A stretch of DNA of 64,000 nucleotides, from the NCBI GenBank assembly GCA_037951165.1, contig JBBDHG010000031.1, positions 1,155,501 to 1,219,500 of the forward strand. The letters run 5' to 3'. The position numbers and the translations under genes are program-made. The notes below the pieces were generated by a model. The model saw only the letters and a list, made by a program, of their open reading frames with translations, was not told where the DNA came from and did not search any database. The DNA is from Lophius americanus (taxonomy: Eukaryota; Chordata; Actinopteri; Lophiiformes; Lophiidae). How positions within the stretch are numbered: position 1 is the stretch's first letter; each line of letters starts with the position of its first letter. Of the stretch, positions 47,254 through 60,054 are shown piece by piece.

Positions 47254-47613
47254 TGGTTCCGCACTCATTGTCGATGAGTATAAACATTATTAACATTATT
47301 AGACGGCCCTATTTTATCTTGTATTCTGTTCTTGTTGATTAAACTCCTTCTCATTACTATGTCGTAGTTCATACCTTTATTTACAATATCTACATATGTG
47401 TGTATTCTTTTTTCACTTTTTAACATGTATTTACATATGTATGTACGTATAAAAATAGACAGACAGACAGACAGACATATAGACAGACAGAGGGATAGAC
47501 AGACAGAGGGATAGGTAGGACTTTACTGATCCCCCTCAGGTCACATTTCTGCATTTATATATGTGTTTATAGGCATTTATGAATATATTTGTATATATAT
47601 ATGTCCATCACAT
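47254..47613 (+). repeat. Duplicated block, copy 1 (partner 52083-52418)
   Basis: The block begins tggttccgcactcattgtc and ends atatgtccatcacat in both places. It contains tatctacatatgtgtgtattc, a GACA microsatellite and ggactttactgatcccc. This copy has a longer GACA tract. Divergence is a few percent. Confidence 0.92.
47458..47515. repeat. (GACA)n microsatellite
   Basis: Six GACA units, then interrupted GACAGAGGGATA units. Confidence 0.9.
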
Positions 47614-49269
47614 ATCTCTTTCATTAGCGTTGCTTGGAACAGATTTGCGGCTCTTCAAGTCTTTGCACCTATTCTGTATGTAATATTAATGTGTGAAAAT
47701 CTGCATGATCGAGAGATGACGCAAAATGGTGCCAACAAATATGATATCCAATATGATAGTCTGATATCCAATTTGGCTCAGTTCCTACCTACCAGACACG
47801 GTTATACTCCCTTAACGTACAAAAAAAAGTTTATTCCAAATGTTGCAGTTGCCCAAACGCATCCATGCACTCTTTATGTTGATTTTGGTACATCCAAAAG
47901 ATGGCAGTGAACAGTCAAAAATATCAACAACAAATTACGACAAAAATGGCAACACAGAGGTGGATGCAATAATATTGTTGTTAATAAGAGTGTTAAAGAG
48001 GGTGAAAATGTTAAACTTGGCATCACCATTTAAACAGATCTGGAAATGTGGAAAGAGTTTGGTACTTATTCACGAAACTTCTTTCTTCTTTGTTGTGTCC
48101 GTAGACATTTGGTCGTTTCATGCTTGACTTACGGGGAAACTGAGCGCGACATTTTCTGGTGGTACTTCTCCATTTAATTTTTCTCATCCTCATTTATAAG
48201 CTCGCCGAAACCTCCTCGAACACATCGGGAAACTAAGTCCTTATAGGGCTTTATCTTTGGGCATAACTGGGCCTTCAGGGACCAAATAACACAGAACCCC
48301 CAATTATGCCTTTGTTGCGTTACTTGACTCTTTTTCCACCAAAAATGGACCATTCACGTTCTGCCCAGGAAACAGAATTTAATGCTATGGAGCAACAGTT
48401 ACAGCCACAGTCTTACTAGGAGTAAGGTAATGTATGAAAGCTGGTAGAAAGTTGCTTTTATGCTTATGATCCCGGATCAGGTCGCTACGGCAGCAGGATT
48501 TTCTAAAGACAAATACGCTGAAGGCTTCCCAACAAACCTGAACCGCCTCAACTGGTTAGTCTTTATTGAGAACTTATTGATATAATGTAAATATTGCGTT
48601 TTCAGCTGCTCCAAAGTTGTCAAATAATCAATTATTGCAGGTTTAAGTTAGCTTGGCTTTGATGCATTTCCTAGCAATGGCGAGCCCTTCCTCACAGTGA
48701 TCAGAAGAAATATTGGCCATATTTTTTTACCATATTTTGTGGCATGAATCTTAAGCAGATTTAAAAGACAGCTTTAAAAAAAGACTGAAGGGAAATGGAG
48801 GCCTGAGTGGGCTGCCTTCATTCAATTCATCACCTCTACTTGAAAACCTGAATCTCAGTTTGGCAGAAAGATTACTCATCATCGGAAACGTTAACAATGG
48901 GATTGCGTAATTGGCTGTCGTTACTGACGACAGCAGCAGTAGGATGATAAATATTATATAACAATGTGTGGTTAGAAATGTGCTCATCTTGTGTCAAACT
49001 GATCATGCCTGCGTTGTTTGTCCGATCTCGTGATTCACAACGGAGACGAAGCTGAAGGACGCTGCTGAACAGTCGGCAAACTGCGGGATCAGTGACCCTT
49101 TCAGAGTCCTTTCATCACTCTCTGGACCGGTTTATCAAGGACATAAGAGAACAAACTGACTGTTGTCATTGAGAATAAACATAAAGACACAGTGAAAAAA
49201 GATTAATCCATCAGATTAAATATATTCGTGTAAAGGAGTCACGTTTACTGTAATGTTTTCCTGTCGTGT

Positions 49270-49404
49270 TTTGTCCATCTATCTATTCTCTTACTCTTAT
49301 CCAGGGTCAGGTCACCCTGGTAGCTGGATAAGCAGGGTATTCCAGATATTCCTCTCCTCAGGAACGTTGCCCAGCTCATACTGGGGGATCACGAATCATT
49401 CCCA
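49270..49404 (+). repeat. LINE-type repeat fragment leading into duplication copy 2
   Basis: tccatctatctattctctta..ggtcaggtcaccctgg, ttccagatattcctctcc, gcccagctcatactgggggatc and cattcccaggctag continue naturally into the duplicated block. Copy 2 therefore sits in a longer element than copy 1. Confidence 0.55.
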
Positions 49405-49658
49405 GGCTAGATGAGATATATAATCCCTGCAGAGTGTACTGGGTCACAGTTTGAGGATCATGGAAAATAGGAGGCGTCCAGACCAGATTCCCAAACCACC
49501 TCAACGGGCTTTGTGTTATGTTAAGAATGTAACGTTTCTTTTCATCATGTTACTTGAGTTAAAGGTTAGATTTTTGTGAGTAGTTGGAATTAAAGATCAT
49601 GCGTGCGGAAAATAATGACATTACTTTACACCTCATTTTGCTATTCTTTTCTTTAAGG
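49405..49658 (+). repeat. 254-bp duplication, copy 2
   Basis: Partner of 46805-47058, about 98% identical by eye. Its upstream flank continues the LINE-type repeat, whereas copy 1 begins abruptly, so copy 2 looks closer to the source. Confidence 0.95.
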
Positions 49659-51485
49659 AACAAACTCCAGCTCCCGGTGGATTATCACATGGATTAAGTC
49701 CAGTAACAGTAACGTAACACCTCCTGAAAGTCAACATCACACTTTTCAGGCTTCACCTTCGTAGAGGAATCCATTAAACTATGGATAAAGTTTGCTGATG
49801 AATTCCTGATTGAGCGAAATTACATGTCGGCCATGATAAGAAAAAGTTGATTGCTTAGGAAAGGTGCTTCAACACCCACTTTCTACGTCCTTTAGGATCC
49901 TAGACTAGTGGGGGAAGCTAACGGGGGCTGTCTGAGACTGCGTCCGGATAAGATTGTTGTGATCTCAGACACGTTTTGGTATTCTGTAGCTGTGACTTCA
50001 TAAACACAAAGTAGTAACGATGTTTATATGCGTCATAGTTTATGACTGAAAAGGTGGAAACACAGTTATATGTGCTGTTCCTGCAATAGGAGGATGTATA
50101 TTTGCGTGTTTGAATAATTCACGCGAGGAACGCAAATAATCCCCCCATTTGCGCGAGTTTCCGTTCCGTGCGGAGGCAGCATCAATCTGACTTTACCTAA
50201 GGCTATAATGTTATGGCTGAAGCTGATCTATGGACGCTCATTCTTGATCACTGGGAATTGTCTGTAGATCGTAAAACCTACTCTAAAAAAACTCAAAGAC
50301 TGGATGAGTCAGGCGGAGTCATTTGAGAACCCTGTAGATAATTCGATTATATGGGCAGATATTAAATTACCACAATCAGTATGAATGGAGTCTAAAGGCT
50401 GGAAATCCCTGGGATACCTCACTGAATGTTATTTTCAGGTTAGTGCTGGCTCATTCACCCGGGATGACTACATCAGCGGTAGCTGTGCTTTTCTGTGGGC
50501 TACTTTCATCCTCCGGAGTAAAACCCTTCGGTTGGTTTGAGGGATTTCTCCCCCCATCAGGTCAATAAAAGCAGATTATTCCTTTGTCTTTCCGTGGAGC
50601 CGGATGCAGCTGGTTCCACATCATTAGGAATCAGCACCAGCATTACCAGCAGATCCGAAGGGATAGAACTGCTCTTCAGTAATAACATCATCCCCTTCAT
50701 CCGGCTGCAGACACGTTAGCACGACAGACAGGAAGCGATGAACACCACGATGTATACAGCGTATACTAACCTAAAACTGGAAATGAAGGTCTGACATTTG
50801 AGGGACCTTTACTAATAAAAACCTCTGACCTACAGCGATAACACTGTTACCCTCTGATTTGATTTATTTATAGATCAACTGGATAGATAGCATTCAATCC
50901 AAAAGGTTAACCTGGTAAATTAGAAGGCCGAAGTCGGTCTGAAGAGAAAATACTCAGGAGACGCAAACAAGAACTACGGAATATCATAATCAGCTGAAAA
51001 TAAGAATAGCTGCTTTTATATTAGTTTAGAAAAAGAGAAAGGTCTTTATATCTACAGAGGGTAGAAAAATGAAAAATCTACAAACTACCATTGCAACTTG
51101 AGAAATAAGTTCAATAATGTTGAAAGAACACCATTAATCACATTTATTCATATTGTTTACGTCAGTGTTGTTGAAATGGGGAACGTCGGATGAAGTTCAG
51201 ACGAACTTGCATTCAAACAAAAAGAGCGAACAAGCAAATATGCAACTTTCTTGGTGTAAAGGCTGATTATTAATGTCTCTTTATTTAATGAATCAAGCTG
51301 GTGTAAACAATATTTCCACTGTGAACACCTTCAAAACTGTTTTTGATCATTAAGATGGTTCCTGCCAGCTCATTAGAAGTTTTCACTCCTGCTCGGAGCC
51401 TCAGAGATCACCTGGAGCGCTTGCTATCGCAACATTGCCACATTCAGCTGCACAGGGACTGAGGACAGGATATAGAAAAGACGCC

Positions 51486-51500
51486 GGCGCTGACGTCAGC
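51486..51500. promoter_or_regulatory. Consensus CRE palindrome (TGACGTCA) in intron 1
   Basis: The full CREB/ATF site TGACGTCA lies at 51491-51498 inside the 12-bp palindrome gctgacgtcagc. It sits in a small GC-rich patch (ccggcgctgacgtcagcggg) in otherwise AT-rich DNA. Activity is not shown by sequence. Confidence 0.4.
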
Positions 51501-52082
51501 GGGGGAGTCCAACATTACAAACAGAGGCTGTATGGAAAATGAAAATGTCTCTGCCGTAAACGTTTTTATTTGAACTATTTTTTAAATTATTATAAATTTT
51601 AATCTTTGATTTATTTTTTCTCGGGGTCAAAAATACCCTCTTAACCTACACAGAACCCCCTTCAATGATCTCAAAACTATGATGATGCTCCCTGGAGTCG
51701 CCCACAGGAACAAATGATGTGGCCAGATGACTGGTTCCAGAGCATCTCCAGAACTGCCGGTTCTGCTGGGTGTTCTCGGTCAGCAGAGTTTAGGACTTTC
51801 CAGAGTGGTTTACGGAAGGACAACGGGTAATTGGGTTATGGGCCCAATGAGTCCACGGCAAATTAAAGAGAGCGGGGAATGACGGCTGGCCAATATTGTT
51901 TGATCCCACAGAAGGTCAGACCATGATGTGATCATGTGACCTTGTAGCCTTTATAGTTTAGACTTGATAGCCTTCTGAGGACGAGGGATAGAGTGCGTGT
52001 AAAACATATTGCTACAGAGTTAAATTATATTTACATGTATTATGTTCAAAAGTAGGCGGGGCCTGGGACCTACTGGCCTTGC

Positions 52083-52418
52083 TGGTTCCGCACTCATTGT
52101 CATTGAGTATAAACATTATTAACATTATTTGACCGCCCTATTTTAACTTGTATTCTGTTCTTGTGAATTCAACTCCTTCCCATTACTATGTCGCAGTTCA
52201 TACCTTAATTTACAATATCTGCATATGTGTGTATTCTTTTTTCACTTTTTAACATGTATTTACATATGTATGTACGTATATAAATAGACAGACAGACATA
52301 TAGACAGGCAGAGGGATAGGTAGGACTTTACTGATCCCCCTCAGGTAAAATGTCTGCATTTATATATGTGTTTATAGGCATTTATGAATATATTTGTATA
52401 TATATATGTCCATCACAT
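52083..52418 (+). repeat. Duplicated block, copy 2 (partner 47254-47613)
   Basis: Same start and end words as copy 1, with a shorter GACA tract and scattered substitutions. Confidence 0.92.
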
Positions 52419-52518
52419 TTGTTATCACGGGTATGTATGTTTATTTTATTTTGGTAAATTTGTACATTATATCATAATTTCTCCTACAACTTAATTTCCC
52501 CTTGGGGTCTCTATCTGA

Positions 52519-52520
<2 letters not shown>

Positions 52521-52549
<29 letters not shown>

Positions 52550-52550
52550 G
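52521..52550. repeat. (GTCT)n microsatellite with SINE-type lead-in
   Basis: Seven GTCT units preceded by aatttccccttggggtctctat, a common fish repeat tail (aatttccccttggggatcaa). Confidence 0.9.
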
Positions 52551-53563
52551 CTGTAATCAATAAAAAGCTATCACAATGCAGAACAATAGATAATATTTGT
52601 TATTTTACACGTAAGCTTTGATCTATAGGTTCACAGAATAAAAAAATGAATACAATTTATAAACATATCAATCTGAAGGAACTTTATCTCCTGATGAACT
52701 TATAGTCAATAATCTTACTGTAGACACTTGAATCTAAGAATCTAGGCTACTCTAGATTCTTGGATAGGGAGGGGTGAGCTGAGGTGCATTAAATGTTGCA
52801 AACTGGAACATAACCAATGGATGCCATTAAATGTTGAACACTGAACCTTTAACAGGCTCTTTCTCTCTTATTGCATAAAAATCTATAAAGAGTTTCCTGT
52901 AATCCTGACCTCCTTGGCAGAGATAATGACAACAATAGGAGCAGATAACGATGAGGGTCAAACCATCCTGGGACTATTAGTTTGTAGTTCGTTGACATAA
53001 CGGGGGCCTCAGCAGAAGGTTTACATTCTTAGAGTGCTGACTTATATTTAGTGCGGTGTTATTTGCGGTGAGCTCAATCCTATTCCATCAGAGAGATGTT
53101 GAGGGAATAAGATAATCTGTAAATGATATAATTATTAGCAAACACTCCAGGGCGATGAAAACCATGCTTCAGAAATATACTTTATCCGACAGCTTCGTAC
53201 AACTCTCTTATACCTCCTCTGAATGTCCAACATGACCTGCAATACAGAGAATGAATCAAATATTGTGGTGGAAAAACAAAGACGGAGGAATATCAGTGAT
53301 GTCCCTGAACACCACGCTGAGGAAAGTGTTGTTGTTTAGCAGAGGTCTTACGAGGATAAAGTTTTGCCTGGGGACGAGCCTGCAGGGTCTCTTCAGCTGA
53401 TCACACATCCTGATTCACTCTGCGGCCCGACGTCAACACGCCACGTTGTAATTTGTGCCGCCCAGTCAACTTCAAAACAAGCAGCGTGGAGAAACAGGCT
53501 CCTGCAGGTTTACGCCCCGAGTCAGAAAATAAGGAGAAAGATGTTTAAACCGGTGGGGGGTAG

Positions 53564-53609
53564 AAGGAGAAGACAGGCTGCAAGGAGAAGACAGGCTGCA
53601 AGGAGAAGG
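53564..53609. repeat. 18-bp tandem repeat
   Basis: Two full copies of aaggagaagacaggctgc and a partial third. They fall in a 112-codon plus-strand frame (Arg/Gln-rich there) that I judge to be chance. Confidence 0.9.
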
Positions 53610-54611
53610 TTCACAACGGAAGAAACGGAGCGTTCACGCTGTGATGACAAAACAAGGCTGTTTTTTGTTCTAGAGGTGACGAGAACGGCAGGAGAAAAGT
53701 AGAAAAAAAAGTCTCGCTCATGAAAGCAAAATCTCCACCGATGTGATTAAATATAACAGATTTTTGTCATGGGTTTCTAAAAGCGATGAGGTGATATCAC
53801 GAAAATTATAAAAATGTTTTTTTCAAAATAATATATTTATACCCCAAATGAAGCAGTATCTCAAAATATTGAGGAGCCTTCATAAAATAATGACCTAATA
53901 TTTCAAAATAGTCACTTCAGGGTTTCCCACAGGGTTTTCCCTCCAGGGGAACAGAGGGGGAAAAGATGCAGGGGTCTAAGTACTATGGTGGAGAAGTGTG
54001 TCAGGAGTTATCTGTGACAGTACAGTGGCAGCAGGAGTGAAGGGAAGGTTTCCAAGACGGTAGGGAGACGGTGACGCTGGCCAAAAGACAGGAGGCAGAG
54101 CTTGAGGTGGCAGAGTTGAACTTGTGGAAGTTATGACGGGACATAAAGATACTTGGATCATTTTAAAGTCTTTAGACAGCATTGTTCATATGTTGGTGGG
54201 CAACTAAGACGGCAGGACAAAGGGCCGATGATAGTACAATAAAGGAAAGCTTTCATGCTTTCATGTAAAAATAATTTATTATTCTCTTTAATATGTGCAA
54301 AAATGTTCCCTGAAGTTATCATTTCATTTTTCAAAATGTGTTGAAGAATATTCTGATCTTTGACTTCCTGTCAAAAACAACCTGACAATAATGCAGGTTT
54401 CATTTGTAAAGGGCACAGAAACTGAATCCCCCCCTTAAACTCTTGGCTGCTCTTCCCGAGTGCTCAGTTTATGTTTCATGTTGTGTAGGTTGCACTGTAA
54501 CTACCCTGAAACCTGACCCCCTGTTTGTTTTGACATCGGTCACAGTATGCAGTCAGAGATCTGACCCACGCCACCCTCACTCAGCTGTGAGAACAACGCC
54601 TCCATGCTCCT

Positions 54612-54636
54612 CGCTCTCTCTCTCTCTCTCTCTCAT
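54612..54636. repeat. (CT)n microsatellite
   Basis: About 12 CT units. Confidence 0.9.
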
Positions 54637-56154
54637 CCAAACAACATTTTCTGCTCTTCCTTTAACCTGGGACTTATTGTGCACGAGTCGGCGCCATTAG
54701 TCAGCCATTAAAATGCCCACAATTGAAACATGCTGTGCAAGACCTCAAGACCTCAGTGGCTAAGCCCTGATTTAAGTCGTCCTGGAAGCAGCCCAAACAC
54801 TCTCAGAGCGAGACTTAAGGAGCTTACCGGGATGGATGTGTCTCACCCCCGCCCTCTCGCTGTCTGACAATATAAATATGAGGTTGGATTTCGCTTATTT
54901 CTGTATTTATTCATTTTTTTATTTAAATTTTTGGTTAACTTTTCAAACTCGTACCAATATCCTCTGAGTGATCGTGTATATTAATTAAACAGATCCCCCT
55001 AAATTAAACTTGGCCGCTGAAAAAATTGACCTTCCTATGAGAGGAAAGAGAGTTTTAAGGACTGTTATGCAGCCTTGATTGCCGGCTTATTGTGCAGCCG
55101 ATCTGGAGAGCAAAATTAGCCTTGGTTGAGAAGTAACCCACACAATACTGCTCACGAATTGGATTTTAGGGGATAGGGAGGAATGTTATCACACCTTCCA
55201 TTCTTCAGTGCCTCCGCTCTGAATGAGAAGTCACTCCACTAATACTGGGCCGATTGGCCAAATGTGATCCGGCTGAAAATGCGGCTGAAAAACAGATAAC
55301 TTCAGAAATGGAAAAGTTTTCCCTCTGCTCCTTGTGGGACGGTAATTATCGCACCTGATTCTCGACGATGTTCATTACTAATGCTGTGACCGCAGCAACA
55401 ATTTGGCCCCGCGGGTGCAGAGAGATAAGGAATAGCGTTCAGCTAGCGGATCAACACGATCTTAAATAAAGGTATCAAAGCAGCATGGACTTTTCTGTAC
55501 GCAACTCAGAGGGCATGTAGTACTCATGTGATAAAGTGCTGTGAAAAAGTAATGGACCCCCTATCCTTCCCTCTGCTTTTGTGTGCGTCACCGACTAAAG
55601 TGGAGCAATGATTCTTCATGGCGTTAGTCACACTGCAACTGTTGGCTTTAAACTTTATCTACTTATAGTTTTACACATGTATTTTAAACCCTTAAGTACC
55701 GCTTTACATTAACGGTACCTTTTTAAAGGATTTATAAGTGGTTTAGAATTAGCTTGTTAACACTTTATAAGTCATTAGTTAACGTTTATTTCCAGTTTGT
55801 AACATAGCTCTCAATTTCAATTTGGAACAGAATTTGGCAATATCAAGTTAGTAGTACGGATAAGTGTGCTCACTATTTGGCAAGAATCAGGTCTCTAATA
55901 CTCTTAATATATAAGGAGTTATAAGAGTTTGTCCATTATATGTAAAGTTTTAACTAACTAATTTAGTAAACTACGTAGAAGCCATTTATAAATTCTTAAT
56001 AAGGGGAATTTTATTGTAAAGTGGTACCAACCATTCCATTAAATCCCCAAGATAAAACTGAAATAGCTCAAGAACTATCAGGTGTACTTGCCTAACCTTA
56101 GTATCTATGGACAGATGAGACCTAGAGTGTCAATAAAATAACCTGTAACCATTG

Positions 56155-56352
56155 GTGGATAATCAGTCATTCATTCATTCATTTTCTGTAACGCTATTCC
56201 TATACAGGACTCATGGAAGGGTTGGAGCCTATCCCAGCCCACATTGGGAGAGACGTAGGGTACACACCGGACAACAATCATCACAGGACTCCAAAAACAC
56301 AGACAAACCACCTTTAACACTCACATTCATACATGTGGGCAATTTAGAGCTA
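56155..56352 (-). mobile_element. SINE, fish type, inverted
   Basis: On the plus strand: cattcattcattttctgtaac, ggttggagcctatcccagcc, attgggagagacgtagggtacac, cacaggactcc, cactcacattcatacatg and gggcaatttagagctaccag. This is the reverse of the common fish SINE body and tail. The target-site repeat is not clear. Confidence 0.8.
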
Positions 56353-56359
56353 CCAGGTT

Positions 56360-56590
56360 TCTTTGGTTGGATTTTTTTCTTTTTTTTGTTGGTTTGATGG
56401 TTTTTTCATTGGAGGCTTTTTTTTTGGTTGGTGGGAAGTTTCTTTGATTTGATGGATTTTTTTTGGTTGGTTGAATAGTTTTTTTATTTGATGTTTTTGT
56501 GGTTGGTTGGTTGGTTGGTTGAATGGTTTTTTGGTGGGTTGGTTTTTTAGTTGGTTGGGTCATCGGACGTTTTTTTGGTTGGTTGGTTAT
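56360..56590. repeat. Degenerate (TTGG)n-type simple repeat
   Basis: T-runs and ggttggttgg words, very like 168-492. The minus strand reads as a Thr/Asn/Lys-rich chance frame. Confidence 0.85.
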
Positions 56591-57330
56591 AGGTCAGTCG
56601 GTTTGTGCTGCACTATGTGGGAAAATACAATAATAAAAATGTCAATTTTCCAAAATACCGAATGACACCCCTTCCTGCTATGACTGCTTTTTGAACAACA
56701 GCTTTTGCTGAAAAAAGAAAAAGGTCGTAACAACTTCCGGTTTACCCTTCTTCACTTTGTGGCGGGGGATTTTCCAGTTAACACATTCTCGTTACATTTG
56801 CAGACTTTTTTCACTTATTTCTTGAAGATAAGGTTTGAAGATATTGGCAAGCTTGTTGTCTAGAGATGACAGAAACAGCTTTGCTCTCAAATGGCATTGT
56901 TTCCCTCTGGAAGGCTCAGACAAAATAGGCCTGGCAGCTGCTGTCACCCGAAAATAGCGTAAGACTTGGAGGCGGGCAGAGAGGCGTTGATCACTCTGCT
57001 GCACTTTGTTCTGCGGTGAAAGTCAAACTCGATACCCTTGGGAGGCCACAGCGTCCCGACTGTGCCACAATGCCACTGGCATAGTGGGGGAATATCTGTT
57101 ACAAATAACAACACCGGCTTCTAATCCGAGCCAACTGGGAATGCCAGGAAAAGGGCGTAAACGGTCGCCGCGAGCTGATCCGTGTCCGTCTTTATAAATC
57201 AGCACTGAGAAGGACAGGTTCCTCCATCACTCCCAAATGCTGCTGCGCTCCCCACAAAGACGTTTTTTTCACTCTCATCAGGCAAAAAGCTTTTCCATGT
57301 TTTTGTACCATTGCTCTCAAAGCATCTCAG

Positions 57331-57376
57331 AGGAGGAGGAGGAGGAGGAGGAGGAGGAGGAGGAGGAGGAGGAGGA
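57331..57376. repeat. (GGA)n microsatellite
   Basis: About 15 GGA units, purine-pure on the plus strand. Confidence 0.95.
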
Positions 57377-57749
57377 GAGTAGATGAAAACGCCCTCAGAT
57401 AATTTCCTTCAGAGCTCCTCTCTCTCTCTGCTGCGACATCAGATTCAGACAGAAAACGACTCCTTCATTCCACCACAGGATGATCCGGTAATCCAGGATG
57501 ACCCGGCATCAGCAGCGTTTGTTGTTGGGCAGCTGGTGGTGATGAGACGACAGACACCTTTGACACCGGGTGCTTCGCTGACCCTTCCTAGTGTCTGAAA
57601 TCTGTGATGATGTTTTTCCTCTTCTGCCATCGACACTGTGACATAAAATATTATTCAAGAAATGGTTGAACGTCTCTATTTGTAAAGAACGAATCCTTCT
57701 GCAGCACGTTTGACACTTTTAAATGAAGAGGGCTGACAGTCAGAGTCTG

Positions 57750-58010
57750 TCTTCTTCACTCGAGGTTCCTCCCGGTAGGAAATTTGCGGGTTCAAGTCCA
57801 CCTGGTCCCCCTTGGTTTGGACGGGCACCCTCGTGGCACTCCAGCTTCCTCCCACAGTCCAAAATCAAGTAATGCAGTTGAACTGATTACTCCAGATCGC
57901 CCTAAGGGCTGAAGGAGAGAGTGAGCGGTCGTTTACCTCTAAGTGTTGACCCTGTGATGAACTATCTAGGATGCAACCCGCCCCTCGCCCAATTTAAGTT
58001 GGGATAAAAA
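57750..58010 (+). mobile_element. SINE, fish type
   Basis: gcgggttcaagtccacctggtc is box-B-like. It is followed by ggcactccagcttcctcccacagtcc, ctccagatcgccctaagg, gaccctgtgatgaactatctagg and acccgcccctcgcccaattt, the standard order of a common fish SINE. The 5' tRNA-like head is worn. Confidence 0.8.
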
Positions 58011-58079
58011 TTCACACTTCCACTCCCTCTCTCTCGCACTCCCTTGCCCCCCCCTGTCTGTCTCTCTCTCCCTCTCTCT

Positions 58080-58275
58080 AACTTCAAACCCGACCGGTCA
58101 TTGCAGTAGCTGTGTCCACCCTGAGTCTTGGATCTGCTTGAAGTTTCAGCCTGTTGGATATTAGATATTAGAACAGGATATTACAACAGTTTGGGCTAGG
58201 GCGCCTCTTTTTTGCAAAGCACCTTGAGACAACATATGTTGTGAATTATTGCTGTATGAATAAAATTTGATCTTA
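58080..58275 (+). mobile_element. LINE 3' tail
   Basis: The words gtttgggctagggcgcctc and gcaaagcaccttgagacaac...ctgtatgaataaaatttgatc match the non-coding end of fish LINEs (gcgccttgagacaa...ctatataaataaaattga). Confidence 0.7.
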
Positions 58276-58344
58276 TTCCATAAGATCCAGCCCCTCTGAA
58301 CAGGATAAGAGGCCAAAGTTAATATATCTCCTTCGAACAGATGT

Positions 58345-58575
58345 TATATTTCACCCAAATGGCCCCCAATCCCTTGCGTTTTACAAGGAGTCCCAATGGT
58401 CGAACTCCTCAAATGAAATGTGAAGTTATGTCAAAAAAACATTGTTTTCTTCTAAAAGCCCTCACAAAGTGAGTAAAATATGAAGTATTAGAGTAAAATA
58501 TGATATACACAAGACACATCTCTTCGAGTCGATAAATATGCACCAAATTGTGAATAATTCCTACCAACATTTTGG
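58345..58575 (-). repeat. CAGGGGATTGGGG repeat family, copy 6
   Basis: ggcccccaatcccttgcgttttac, gaactcctcaaatgaaatgtgaag, aacattgttttc, agtgagtaaaatatgaagta, ttagagtaaaatatgatata, catctcttcgagtcgataaata, ccaaattgtgaat. Confidence 0.8.
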
Positions 58576-59286
58576 TCAAAGAAGTTCACGAAGTCGCCTG
58601 AAAATCATCGTCATTTCTAATCCAAAGAGAGTTAAAGTAAAGGAGGGAGTGAATGATTAAATATGAAGGATTATAATTAAACATTGTCGGACTTATGTTG
58701 TCCCAGCCGAATTAAGAAATCTCATCAGTGTCTGGACCACAACTATATAACGCCAAACAGAAAACAGTTCTCTGAAGTAACACTACTAACGTCTGAATGA
58801 AGAGACAAAGATAAAAATGATCATGAGTCTGAACCCAAACGTTTAAAATGAACCATTTTTCATGCCTTATTTTTGAGTATATATCCACAACGTACAATTA
58901 ATTTACTTGTAATGCAAATTTTGAGTTTTTCTTACAGTATTTATCATCAACATATATCAACATAAAAATCAACCATGTTATCAGTGTTTTATAATTTAAT
59001 CATAAATCGTAGCAAAATATTAATAAATTCTGCTTACTTGATACCTTTCCTACTTTTTTGTGTGCATGCAAAGTCACAATTGGAATTTTGCAGTATGTAT
59101 CACGACACACCAGAAGATATTGCAATATATAATTATTTTTATATTGCATTATTATATATGTATCGAATTACGAAAGTTCACTGCAACACCCAACCTCTCT
59201 AAAGACCTTACAGATGCTCCCGTCTTTCCGACGCAAAAGCAGCTCATTACAGGAAACTGTACTTCGAAGAGTTGGATGGACTAGAT

Positions 59287-60054
59287 CAGTCCTGTCAAAC
59301 TAAAGGCCAGATTGCGGCTCCAAGAAAATGTTACCCGGTCCATGGGACAATATTTAGTTCTTATAATAACTGGCTTTACTGTTTCACAGCATAAACACGA
59401 CTCCGTTATCAGACATCACAGTTCTTCCAGTCAGTGAGTCCAGAAGAGACGGTACGGAGCCCCGGAGGGGATATGGATGAGAATCACATTTTAAACGGTA
59501 AACACTAAACATATAAGTAAGTTGCATACACTTATTAGTAGATATGACGCACGTTTTAATTGGCTGTAGAGTGCAATCAAGTCCTCCAGCTGTTCGACTC
59601 GTGTCGGTGCTGTTGCGTCAAAAACGAGAAAACATGAAGTTGCATACATGTAATGTGAAATGCAGACTATTGGACACTATTCTTGCATCTTACTGTTTTT
59701 AGTTTTTAGTGTTTAGGGTTTAATTGTGGCAGAAAAAAGATTAAATCATCAACCGGCCATTTACCAGGGGTTATTTAAAATATATTTAAAAAAAAGTCTT
59801 CATTCTGTGAAACACTCCTGATACAGAGGGAGACATGAAAATTAATTATGTTGATCTATTATGAATTTTATCTGTAATTTGACTATTTTCTATTCCAATA
59901 ATTTGTTCAGAATTCTATAAAATGAGTACTTAAAGTAAGGTTAAATCGTCATAGTACCTCGTATTAAACATGGCAAAGTTGATTGCTGTTCAGTCCTGGA
60001 TGCGGACTCAGTTTTTAACTTTGGCCCCTTCTGTAATCGAGTTTGACAACCTTG
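59287..60054. mobile_element. Non-autonomous hAT-type element (MITE) with 8-bp target-site duplication
   Basis: Ends cagtcctgtcaaact and (reverse strand) caaggttgtcaaact are imperfect terminal inverted repeats. Both sides carry the exact direct repeat gactagat (59279-59286 and 60055-60062), the 8-bp duplication typical of hAT elements. The interior has no transposase frame. The ggcccg/ggcccc-type sub-ends match a known style of fish MITE. Confidence 0.85.

Noticed and set aside
47563..47910. 115-codon plus-strand frame
   Set aside because: It starts inside a duplicated repeat block (47254-47613), and the other copy of that block does not keep the frame.
53364..53702. 112-codon plus-strand frame, Arg/Gln-rich
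   Set aside because: The Arg/Gln part is produced by an 18-bp tandem repeat. The rest matches nothing and it lies antisense in intron 1.
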